Positions 42,087 through 50,042 of a DNA stretch of 64,000 nucleotides are shown piece after piece. Under the pieces are notes generated by a model, which saw only the letters and a program-made list of their open reading frames with translations, was not told the DNA's origin and did not search any database. How positions within the stretch are numbered: the stretch's first letter is position 1; every line of letters begins with the position of its first letter. The position numbers and the translations under genes were made by a program. Source of the DNA: Anaerolineaceae bacterium. Lineage in GTDB: Bacteria > Chloroflexota > Anaerolineae > Anaerolineales > Anaerolineaceae. The DNA is taken from NCBI GenBank assembly GCA_012839565.1, contig DUMZ01000019.1, positions 62,001-126,000 of the forward strand, in the 5' to 3' direction.

Positions 42087-44432
42087 ATGACCAGCCCATC
42101 CCCCGCGCCAGCTTCCGCGACGCCCCAACAGAAGCAAAAGCCCCTTTCAAAACAACTCCGCTTACCCGCTTTTATGCCTTTCTTTTGGCTGGGGATTGCC
42201 ACAATCGTTGGCGCTTTTTTGGCGCATAAGCTAAAACCCGATGGCAAACTGTGGCTTGTCGCCTTGGGGCTTAGTCTGGTTGGTTTCGTGATTGATGCCA
42301 CCAAACAGCATCGCCAAAAAAGGCGACGCAAAGTTTCGGTTTTTCTGGTACTCACCAGTCTTTGTCTCAGCGCGTTTCTTTACACTAACAGTCTCCCCAA
42401 GAACACCCCACAATACGTCAACTATTACAACGACAAAGGCACGGTGAACTTTAGCGGCCTGGTTGTTAAACCACCCCGTCAAAAACGCAGTGTTATTGAA
42501 CTGACGGTGCGGGTTGAATCCATAAAAATAGACCAGAGTGACGAAAACGCGCAAGACCTGAAAGGGCTAATCCTGGTTGAAGTCCCTTTGGGCAATGACT
42601 ACAAATACGGCGACCGCATCAGTGTTTACGGCGAGCTTAACCAACCACCCGAAGGGACCACTTTCTCTTATCGCGACTATCTCTTCCATAAGGGCATCTA
42701 CGCCGTGAATCAATATGGCGCGGTTCGGCTGATGAGCCGCGGGCATGGCAGCCCTTTCCTGCGCGCTTTATATGCCCTTCGCGAAAGAAGCAATCAGGTC
42801 TTGCAAAACAACTTCCCCAACCCCGAAAGCGCTCTGCTGCGCGGCATTTTGCTCGGCGATGAAAGTGGTATTTCCAGCGAACTCGCCCAGGACTATTCGC
42901 GAACGGGCACGTCGCACATCATCGCCATTTCCGGGTTCAACATGGTCGTTTTGGCGGGGGTAGTCAGCGCGATTTTAAGACGTCGCGCGGGTCGTTTGTG
43001 GGATAGTCTCATTGCCATCGCGGTACTTGGGGCTTATACGCTCTTTGTAGGCGCCAACCCGGCGGTTACGCGCGCCTTTGTGATGAGTGCTGTCGCGATT
43101 TTGGGCAGCAGCATCGCCAGGCGAGGCAATCTGCTCAACAGCCTGGGCTTGAGTGTCTTTATCATGGTGCTGATTGACCCGCATCTGCCCTGGGATATCG
43201 GCTTTCAGTTTTCGGTGATGGCGACCTTATCGCTTTCCTTGTTCGCCACACCTTTGCAGGCCTGGGTGGAAGAAAAATTGCAAAAGCGGTTTCCCGATGA
43301 AAAAGCGCGCAACATCGCCAGCTTTATTAGTGAGTATTTTTTGATCACTCTCGTCGCGCAGGTTTTGGTGCTTCCCCTGATAATCTATCATTTTAGGGAA
43401 GTTTCCTGGCTGTTCCTGCTGGCAAATCCGCTCATTTTGCCTGTTCAACCCCTGGTGATGATACTAGGATTGCTGGCTTTAATCGCTGGTCTTTTTTCAG
43501 TTCCACTTGGACAGTTTCTGTCATGGCTCAGCTGGCCCTTTGTGGCTTATACCAACAAAGTGGTCAGTGGACTGGCGCGTATGGCACCAAATGCCTGGCA
43601 CCTGCCCAGCTTTAGCGCCTGGTGGTTGCTGGTTTACTACGCCCTGGTTTTTCTGCTCGCCTTTCGCCCAAAGTTCAAATCATCCGATAAACCCATTTGG
43701 CAACCGGTTTTCGCGTTGCTGGGATTAGGCAGTCTCGCCATCGTTTTAGCCGTGCATCTGGCAAGCCGACCGGATGGCAAACTGGGCATCAAAGTCTTCA
43801 ACAACCCGGACGCGCCCATTGTTTTAGTCCGCACGCCCAAAGGAGAGATGATATTAAGCGGTGGCGCGACCAGCGCGACGCGTTTGGCGGAGAACGTTTC
43901 CAAAGCTCTGCCACCTTTTCAGCAAAACATTGCCTATCTTATCGTGCCTGGCTGTAAAAAGGCGCAACTGAATGGCTTTTTCGGATTGCCGGATCAGATG
44001 CGCATCGGCACAGTCCTGTGGGCTTGCGACCCTGAAAGTTCTCGCACCGCGCAATCGCTCTTCAGTTATTTTGAAAACAAAGACCTCTCCCAGCTCATCA
44101 TCGACAATCAATATCTGCTCAACTGGTCCGGCGGTGAAATGAGTTTTGCGATTGATGAAGAAGGTCTGCAAGCGCTGATGATAATAGAAGCTGATTTTAG
44201 TGCTGTAGTTGATTACGGCGTTGCTGCACCAAGCCTCAGGTCAGATGATTTGTCATTGTGGGTGGGTAAACCTGATGATAACACCACCACCTGCGCGGCG
44301 ATTATGCTCAGCACAGCTGAAAGTGCTTCAAAACCAGAGATGCAATGCCCGACAGAATTTGTGCCGGTATCTGAACACGACTGGGTGCTTGTCAGCACCG
44401 ATGGTCAGCAAGTTTGGCTCCGCGTGAAGTAA
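42087..44432 (+). CDS. ComEC/Rec2-family protein with degenerate C-terminal domain
   Basis: A protein of 781 residues. An N-terminal pair of membrane helices and a beta domain (DUF4131-like, VNFSGLVVKPPRQ) are followed by the competence core with GILLGDESGIS and SHIIAISGFNMVVLAG, then some eight helices. In typical ComEC the C-terminus is a metallo-beta-lactamase domain with HxHxDH; here the corresponding part reads AYLIVPGCKKAQLNGF and no His cluster is present. It probably forms a DNA-uptake channel whose nuclease function is lost or supplied elsewhere. Confidence 0.88.
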   Translation: MTSPSPAPASATPQQKQKPLSKQLRLPAFMPFFWLGIATIVGAFLAHKLKPDGKLWLVALGLSLVGFVIDATKQHRQKRRRKVSVFLVLTSLCLSAFLYTNSLPKNTPQYVNYYNDKGTVNFSGLVVKPPRQKRSVIELTVRVESIKIDQSDENAQDLKGLILVEVPLGNDYKYGDRISVYGELNQPPEGTTFSYRDYLFHKGIYAVNQYGAVRLMSRGHGSPFLRALYALRERSNQVLQNNFPNPESALLRGILLGDESGISSELAQDYSRTGTSHIIAISGFNMVVLAGVVSAILRRRAGRLWDSLIAIAVLGAYTLFVGANPAVTRAFVMSAVAILGSSIARRGNLLNSLGLSVFIMVLIDPHLPWDIGFQFSVMATLSLSLFATPLQAWVEEKLQKRFPDEKARNIASFISEYFLITLVAQVLVLPLIIYHFREVSWLFLLANPLILPVQPLVMILGLLALIAGLFSVPLGQFLSWLSWPFVAYTNKVVSGLARMAPNAWHLPSFSAWWLLVYYALVFLLAFRPKFKSSDKPIWQPVFALLGLGSLAIVLAVHLASRPDGKLGIKVFNNPDAPIVLVRTPKGEMILSGGATSATRLAENVSKALPPFQQNIAYLIVPGCKKAQLNGFFGLPDQMRIGTVLWACDPESSRTAQSLFSYFENKDLSQLIIDNQYLLNWSGGEMSFAIDEEGLQALMIIEADFSAVVDYGVAAPSLRSDDLSLWVGKPDDNTTTCAAIMLSTAESASKPEMQCPTEFVPVSEHDWVLVSTDGQQVWLRVK

Positions 44433-44801
44433 GGTGATACGCAAACTGCCATCATCTTTGTTATTTAACGACTAAGTGCCCCAGACGCCTACCGGGGCAC
44501 TTGAGTATTAAGGAGGGGAAGAAGAGAAATTGTTATATCGCTTTTATCTTAGCTCTTTTTTATCTCTCGTGCTTGACGCTTAACCTACGCTTACCATACG
44601 ATTTTGAAGAAATCAGACTTTTTTGTAAGCTCAATGCGCCAAACCGCTCATATAACACCGTTATTTCCAGATACTCAACTTATAAAGTGAGAATGTTTAA
44701 ATTCACCCCGCTTAAGCCATTATGCGTTAGAATTTCTCCACAAGGACGAGATTTTGTACTCGTGCCTATCTTTGAAACTTTGTATTAACAAAAGGAGTTC
44801 T
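44433..44801. other. Gene-free gap of 369 bp with one hairpin
   Basis: AGTGCCCC (44475-44482) pairs exactly with GGGGCACT (44494-44501) and may end the comEC transcript, although no T run follows. A 95-codon frame from TTG 44501 lacks a ribosome site and protein-like features. No other gene is seen. Confidence 0.5.
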
Positions 44802-46556
44802 ATGTCCCCCAAAAAACTGCGCTTTCTCTATCTCTGCATCGCAATTGTCCTTATTTTTGGCATGCTTGTTGGCTCACAAACTGTGACCGCCAACCAACCC
44901 CTGCCCGAAATCCAGGTACTTATCGTACCCTTTGAGAATCGCGACCGTCTGCAAATCCTTGCTGACCGCTACGACGTTGTGGAAGTTCACCACGACACAC
45001 AGACCGTCAAAATATTCTCTTCACTCAATGACCGTGACGCATTGTCACGCGATGGCTTCAGCTGGACGGTTGACATCCCCTACACCAGAGAAATCAACAC
45101 TGTCAGGGAGAAACTGCCTAATCAAACTTCGGGTATGCCCGGATATCCCTGCTTCCGCACAGTGGATGAAATGTACGCGCGTACAGCCGAGCTCGCCAGT
45201 CTTTACCCCGACCTGGTTGAAATCATCGACATCGGCGACAGCTGGCAGAAAATTAACAGTGGCGGCACAGCTGGCTACGACATAGAAGTACTACTGATTA
45301 CCAACAAAAACAACCCGGAAACGCCAAAATCGGATACTTTCTATATGAGCAACATCCACGCCCGCGAGTGGGCTCCGCCGGAAGTCAATCTGCGTTTGGC
45401 AGAATTTTTGCTTGAAAACTACGGCCAAAACCCGGATATTACCTGGATGCTTGATTACAACCGTGTGCACATGGTTATCGTCAGCAATCCTGATGGGCGT
45501 TTGATTGATGAAGGTGGCTCCAACCGTATGCAACGTAAAAACTACAACACCAATCACTGTCCTGGCCAATATGGTAACTACAACCAAACCGGTGTGGACC
45601 TTAACCGCAACTATCCCTTTGCCTGGGGAAGCGGTTCAAATCAGTGCGATCTTACTTACCCAGGTCTCTCTGGTAATTCTGAGCCCGAAACCCAGGCCAT
45701 TACAGCCTACCTGAGCACTATCTTTGAAGACCAGCGTGGCCCCGGTGAAAACGACCCGGCTCCAGCTGACACAACCGGCATGTTTATGGACCTGCACAGC
45801 TACAGCGAATTGATTCTCTATCCCTGGGGCTATACCTACGATAACGCGCCTAACCACAATCAACTTAAAACCGTGAGTTATAAATTAGCCTATTACAACA
45901 AATACCTTCCCCAAAAATCCACGACTTTATACCCGACATTAGGCTCAACAGATGACTTCGTCTATGGTGAATTTGGTGTACCCGCCTTCTGTGTCGAAAT
46001 GGGTGTTACCTTCCATGAAAGCTGCTCACGATTTGAAAGTGAAATCTGGCCAGACAATCAACAGACGCTCCTAAGAGGCATCAAACTTGCGCGCCGACCC
46101 TACATGGACTCTTATGGTCCTGAGGTTACTTTCAACAGCATCCCCGCCAACCCTGTAAATCCTGCGCAACCGATGATTGTCAACGTCAACATCGATGATA
46201 CCCTTCACAGCAGTTATGAGGGTGGCATTCCTTCGCAAAACATTGTCGCCTATCGTTACAGCTTTGACAAACCCAGCTGGATTGAAGGCGCGAACCCGGT
46301 CACAGTCAATCGTAATATAGGTAAACCTAAAAGCGATGTGATGTTTTCGGTGGACGTATCTCACTTAAGTCCTGGCAAACACACGATTTTTGTAGAAGGC
46401 AAGGATGCGGATGGCAACTGGGGCATTCCCACAGCGGCATGGTTTACCGTTGGCTCGGCTCCAATGCCAACACCTACCCCTGTCCCAACACCCGGGCCAG
46501 ACCCCATGAGCAACTGGATTTACCTGCCAATCATTGTCAATCCTGACACGCCCTAA
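44802..46556 (+). CDS. Secreted zinc carboxypeptidase, M14 family
   Basis: ATG 44802 follows AAAAGGAG by five bases; an in-frame ATG at 44754 would precede the signal peptide. The 584-residue product has a signal peptide, a propeptide of about 90 residues, then the M14 catalytic domain: the Zn-binding H-x-x-E in SNIHAREWAPPE, the third ligand in FMDLHSYSE and the catalytic Glu in FCVEMGVTF. After it comes a beta-sandwich and a linker PTPTPVPTPGPDP, with the end WIYLPIIVN. It degrades peptides outside the cell, feeding amino acids to fermentation. The tail is of a kind often found on exported Chloroflexota proteins. Confidence 0.93.
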   Translation: MSPKKLRFLYLCIAIVLIFGMLVGSQTVTANQPLPEIQVLIVPFENRDRLQILADRYDVVEVHHDTQTVKIFSSLNDRDALSRDGFSWTVDIPYTREINTVREKLPNQTSGMPGYPCFRTVDEMYARTAELASLYPDLVEIIDIGDSWQKINSGGTAGYDIEVLLITNKNNPETPKSDTFYMSNIHAREWAPPEVNLRLAEFLLENYGQNPDITWMLDYNRVHMVIVSNPDGRLIDEGGSNRMQRKNYNTNHCPGQYGNYNQTGVDLNRNYPFAWGSGSNQCDLTYPGLSGNSEPETQAITAYLSTIFEDQRGPGENDPAPADTTGMFMDLHSYSELILYPWGYTYDNAPNHNQLKTVSYKLAYYNKYLPQKSTTLYPTLGSTDDFVYGEFGVPAFCVEMGVTFHESCSRFESEIWPDNQQTLLRGIKLARRPYMDSYGPEVTFNSIPANPVNPAQPMIVNVNIDDTLHSSYEGGIPSQNIVAYRYSFDKPSWIEGANPVTVNRNIGKPKSDVMFSVDVSHLSPGKHTIFVEGKDADGNWGIPTAAWFTVGSAPMPTPTPVPTPGPDPMSNWIYLPIIVNPDTP

Positions 46557-46574
46557 ACTGGGATTTATCTAAAA

Positions 46575-46607
46575 AAAAGAGTTGGCTAAGCTTTGGCCAA
46601 CTCTTTT
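46575..46607. terminator. Bidirectional rho-independent terminator
   Basis: AAAAGAGTTGGC (46575-46586) and GCCAACTCTTTT (46596-46607) form a 12-bp stem with a 9-base loop. It sits between the convergent M14 protease and thioredoxin-reductase-like genes and has U-rich tails in both directions. Confidence 0.85.
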
Positions 46608-46644
46608 GATTTAATCAGACCGAACAAAATTCTGATTTACTTTT

Positions 46645-47613
46645 CTATTCTGAATGCCAGTCAAGGCGGGCAGACTTTTTACCACGCAGCCATTTTTCAG
46701 CTTCAATCGCAGCGATGGCACCATCGCCCACGGCAATCACCGCCTGACGCACACGGGTACACAGCACATCCCCCACAGCGAAGACACCGGGAACAATAGT
46801 TTGCATATTACGGTCAACCTGCAAGCAACCCTGCTCACCCGGATCCAATTGTCCAGCTAAAAAGTCCGTGACAGGTTTTCCACCCTGCAAATAGACAAAA
46901 ACACCATCCACTACCAGCTGGTTTAACGTTTCAGGCTTGCCCGCGTTTGCCCAGCGTAAGCCTTCTACCTTGTCCTTGCCGTAAATCTCGCGCACCCGCG
47001 CATTATAGTAAGGAACAATTTTATTGTTATGGCGCATCGTTTCGCAGAGTTCATCCGATGCCTCAATCTGCGTGGCAGGAACCAAAAGATGCACTTTGGA
47101 TGCGAAACGCGAGAGATAAAGGGCTTCTTCCAGGGCTTCATCGGTTTTGCCGATTACCGCGACCTCTTTGTCTTTGTAAAATGCCGCGTCACAAACACCA
47201 CAGTAAGACACGCCCCTGCCTAAAAATGCCGCTTCGCCGTCGATCAGGTTCGCCCTGCCCATTGACCCCGTGGCAATGATGATGGCTTTGGCAAAATAAG
47301 CGTCGAAGTTTCCGTAAACCGTTTTTATCTCTGAACCCAAGTCCGTACCAACGGCTTTATCATTGATAAATTCCGCGCCAAAATCAGTTGCCTGTTTGCG
47401 CATCACACTCAAAAGTTCCGCGCCGGATACATCACCGACCACGCCAGGGAAGTTGGCAATTTTACTGGTCACACCCAGGGCACCGGTAGTAAGACCTTTA
47501 TCCAGGACACCTGTCTTCAGTCCAGCCCGGGCAGTATAAATCGCCGCCGTCGCGCCAGCAGGACCGCCACCAATAATTAACACGTCATATTCGTTTTTAT
47601 CGTTTTCTGTCAT
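46645..47613 (-). CDS. Thioredoxin-reductase-like FAD/NAD(P)H oxidoreductase
   Basis: ATG 47613 follows GAGG at a spacing of five. 322 residues. FAD motif GGGPAGATAAIYTARAG, redox pair CGVC in SYCGVCDAAFY (family CATC), and the terminal GDVLCTRVRQAVIAVGDG. The NADPH motif GxGxxA/G is replaced by VIGKTDEALEEA, which departs from the usual GGGDSA and suggests altered coenzyme use, as in ferredoxin- or F420-linked relatives. It would reduce thioredoxin or a similar disulfide protein. Confidence 0.82.
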   Translation of the reverse strand: MTENDKNEYDVLIIGGGPAGATAAIYTARAGLKTGVLDKGLTTGALGVTSKIANFPGVVGDVSGAELLSVMRKQATDFGAEFINDKAVGTDLGSEIKTVYGNFDAYFAKAIIIATGSMGRANLIDGEAAFLGRGVSYCGVCDAAFYKDKEVAVIGKTDEALEEALYLSRFASKVHLLVPATQIEASDELCETMRHNNKIVPYYNARVREIYGKDKVEGLRWANAGKPETLNQLVVDGVFVYLQGGKPVTDFLAGQLDPGEQGCLQVDRNMQTIVPGVFAVGDVLCTRVRQAVIAVGDGAIAAIEAEKWLRGKKSARLDWHSE

Positions 47614-47767
47614 TAGCACCTCGCAAATGTTTAAAAAGTCTATCCAATCCCCCAGCGGATGCCAAAATATAGTGCAAGGTTAACAGTTTTCTAAGATATT
47701 ATCTTGTGCTTATCCCCACTTATTAATGATGAATACTTGAGATTTAGGTCGCAAATCTCAGCCAGTT

Positions 47768-48034
47768 TTAGGAAGACTGTCGAATAGAACGCAAAATAGC
47801 CACCAAACCACCAGCCCCAATCGCGCTGATTAAAATCGCATTCCATGGCGCGGGGATAAAGGACAGCGAAATGCCCCATTCCTTAATTAAAACGTTCGCC
47901 AGATACGCGCCAACAATGCCCGCTACCGCCGCACCGAGAAATTTAAATTTATAGCCTTTCATCGCGGTGTCAGTTATAAAGCCAACAATCGCGCCTACCA
48001 ATATCATCTGTATCCAGGGGTTTAGTTCAAACAT
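47768..48034 (-). CDS. Small membrane protein, GlsB/YeaQ/YmgE-like
   Basis: A protein of 88 residues with three hydrophobic segments and glycine-rich GAAVAGIVGAYLANVL and GAIVGFITD, as in the transglycosylase-associated (PF04226) family of stress-related small membrane proteins. GGAGG lies near the ATG. The role in the cell is not established for the family. Confidence 0.65.
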   Translation of the reverse strand: MFELNPWIQMILVGAIVGFITDTAMKGYKFKFLGAAVAGIVGAYLANVLIKEWGISLSFIPAPWNAILISAIGAGGLVAILRSIRQSS

Positions 48035-48079
48035 CTCGCCTCCATAAATAACACTATATCAAATTCTGCATTTTCCAAC

Positions 48080-48124
48080 ACCCGTGCGCTTTGTGCTGTC
48101 ACTCGCGGTTTCGTGAGCACGGGT
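48080..48124. other. Imperfect hairpin in the gap upstream of dnaN
   Basis: ACCCGTGC (48080-48087) pairs with GCACGGGT (48117-48124); inside it TCAC and GTGA form a further short stem. It lies between the divergent small membrane protein and dnaN genes. It may be an RNA leader structure or an operator; nothing decides. Confidence 0.3.
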
Positions 48125-48202
48125 AAGGAATTTCACCATATCAGAATTGTCATATCAAATTATAGCCCGGTTTCACGAAATATCCGGATTTTATATAAAG
48201 AA

Positions 48203-48211
48203 TGGTATACT
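48203..48211 (+). promoter_or_regulatory. Extended -10 promoter of dnaN
   Basis: TGGTATACT contains a TGn extension and a TATACT -10 box, 37 bp before the dnaN ATG. No good -35 is seen, as is common with extended -10 promoters. Confidence 0.45.
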
Positions 48212-48248
48212 TAAAAGGATAAAAAAGTCATCACGCTGGAGGAGTTTT

Positions 48249-49385
48249 ATGAAAGTTGTCATTCAACAGAGTCAACTCGCACATGGGGTGAGTGTGGTTG
48301 CACGTGCCGTAACCCCCCGCTCAACCTTGCCTGTGCTTTCGAACATTCTCATTAAAACTGATGGGGAACGCTTGCGCCTTTCTGGCACCAATCTCGAACT
48401 GGGAATCAGCGCCTGGATTGATGCGAAAGTGGAAAAGGAAGGCGGATTAACCGTTCCAGCCCGCACCTTTGCGGATTTGGTTAGCAACCTGCCCAGCCGC
48501 GAAGTCACGCTCACCGTGGATATTCCCACCCAAACCTTAAATGTCAAATGTGGCACACTCAACACCGACATCAAAGGCATCAGCGCGGATGAATTCCCAC
48601 CTATGCCAGCACCCGACCTTGATGAAGCCATCCCATTGAACGTGGCAAACTTCAAAGAGATGATTAACCAGGTTGTCTTTGCGGCATCTACTGAAGATTC
48701 ACGCCCCAATCTCACCGGCGTTCACATGAGTTTTGAAGACGAAATGCTCGAAATGGCGGCAACCGATGGCTATCGCATCTCAATCTCGCGCGCGCCGATG
48801 GCAGGCGTGGGCAAGCAAAAGCTCGAAGCGCTTGTGCCCGCCCGCGCGCTTTCTGAACTCTCGCGTGTGGCAGTCAATGGTGATGAAACCCTGAAGATGA
48901 CTTTTCCTCCCGGTCGTGGTCAGGTAATTTTCCATCTTAAAGACGTGGAACTGGTCTCGCAGCTGATTGAAGGTAACTTCCCCAATTACAACGCCATTAT
49001 CCCGCCCACTTTCAAAACCCGCACCGTGCTTTCAACCAGCGATATGCTCAAAGCCTGTAAGCAGACAGAAATTATCGCGCGCGAAGGCAACTACATCGCG
49101 CGACTTGACATTCAGCCCGATGAAAACGGCGATGGCATTGCCCAGCTGGATATTTCTGCCAATTCCGAACAAACCGGTTCATCTGAAGTGATTGTAGACG
49201 CTTCGGTTGAAGGTGTGCCCTTGCTGATTAGCTTCAACATTCGCTACCTGCGCGAAGCGCTTGAAGTTATCAAAACTCCGACCGTGATTTTGGAAACGAA
49301 CGCTCCCAACACGCCTGGTTTGTTGCGCCCGGTCGATGATGAAAGCTTCAAGCACATCATCATGCCCATGAACATCCCCCGCTAA
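48249..49385 (+). CDS. dnaN: DNA polymerase III sliding clamp (beta subunit)
   Basis: ATG 48249 follows GGAGGAG; an in-frame ATG 102 bp upstream is not needed. 378 residues, standard length for the three-domain clamp: start MKVVIQQSQLAHGVSVVARAV (shown in part), RSTLPVLSNI, TDGYRIS, and the C-terminal LRPVDDESFKHIIMPM. As a dimer it encircles DNA and tethers the replicative polymerase. dnaA and recF are not next to it, so the classical origin arrangement is absent here. Confidence 0.97.
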   Translation: MKVVIQQSQLAHGVSVVARAVTPRSTLPVLSNILIKTDGERLRLSGTNLELGISAWIDAKVEKEGGLTVPARTFADLVSNLPSREVTLTVDIPTQTLNVKCGTLNTDIKGISADEFPPMPAPDLDEAIPLNVANFKEMINQVVFAASTEDSRPNLTGVHMSFEDEMLEMAATDGYRISISRAPMAGVGKQKLEALVPARALSELSRVAVNGDETLKMTFPPGRGQVIFHLKDVELVSQLIEGNFPNYNAIIPPTFKTRTVLSTSDMLKACKQTEIIAREGNYIARLDIQPDENGDGIAQLDISANSEQTGSSEVIVDASVEGVPLLISFNIRYLREALEVIKTPTVILETNAPNTPGLLRPVDDESFKHIIMPMNIPR

Positions 49386-49404
49386 TTTTTCCCTTATTAG
49401 AATC

Positions 49405-49440
49405 AAAAAGGCTGCTTTGAATGAGCAGCCTTTTTTCTTT
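49405..49440. terminator. Terminator between dnaN and iorB
   Basis: AAAAAGGCTGCT (49405-49416) and AGCAGCCTTTTT (49424-49435) form a 12-bp stem with a 7-base loop followed by a T run on the plus strand. It serves the convergent genes on both sides. Confidence 0.85.
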
Positions 49441-49458
49441 TATATACAAACGGCGAGA

Positions 49459-50040
49459 CTAAACCAGGGACATACCCAGTTTGAGCGCCTTTTGGTTGAC
49501 TTCAACAAACTGCTCGCGCACGTTCTCCGCGATAATCTTGTTCCAGTCGATTTCATCGTGCAAGCCCAAAGCCTTTAGCGCGACGCCCAATAGAATGATG
49601 TTCATCGTGCGGGGATTGCCGAGTTTTTCAGCTTCTTCGGTCGCGTCAAGCGCGATGACGCGCCCGGCACGCGCTTCAATCAGCTCCTGAATATTAGGCG
49701 GATAGACATCCTTGCCGGAAAGCACGCCAATCGGGTTGACGCGCGCGCGGTTCAAAATAACCACGCCTTCGCCATCATCACGCAGATATTCCAAATTGCG
49801 CAGAACTTCAAGTTCTTCAAAGCCGATGATGATATCACCTTTTTTCTTTGAAACAACCGGCGACCAGACTTTTTTGCCGTATCGCACATGGGTTAGTACG
49901 GGACCTTCGCGCTGGGACATGCCATGCACTTCGCTCATTTTCACGTCGTAGCCATTGTCTTGCAAGCCAAGGGTCAAAAGGCGGCTTGCCAAAATCGTTC
50001 CCTGGCCACCAACACCAGTCAGTAGAATGTTTTTAGTCAT
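49459..50040 (-). CDS. iorB: Indolepyruvate:ferredoxin oxidoreductase, beta subunit
   Basis: ATG 50040 lies two bases past the iorA stop and follows AAAGGAG; 193 residues. LLTGVGGQGTILASRLL at the N-terminus and EVHGMSQREGPVLTHVRYG are the hallmarks of the gamma-type domain of 2-oxoacid:ferredoxin oxidoreductases, IorB branch. With IorA it oxidatively decarboxylates aryl-pyruvates to aryl-acetyl-CoA and reduces ferredoxin, a step of anaerobic amino-acid fermentation. Confidence 0.94.
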   Translation of the reverse strand: MTKNILLTGVGGQGTILASRLLTLGLQDNGYDVKMSEVHGMSQREGPVLTHVRYGKKVWSPVVSKKKGDIIIGFEELEVLRNLEYLRDDGEGVVILNRARVNPIGVLSGKDVYPPNIQELIEARAGRVIALDATEEAEKLGNPRTMNIILLGVALKALGLHDEIDWNKIIAENVREQFVEVNQKALKLGMSLV

Positions 50041-50042
50041 GC

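Noticed and set aside
44501-44788. 95-codon frame between comEC and the M14 peptidase
   Set aside because: It starts at TTG with no ribosome site, has no protein-like pattern, and overlaps the true upstream region of the peptidase.
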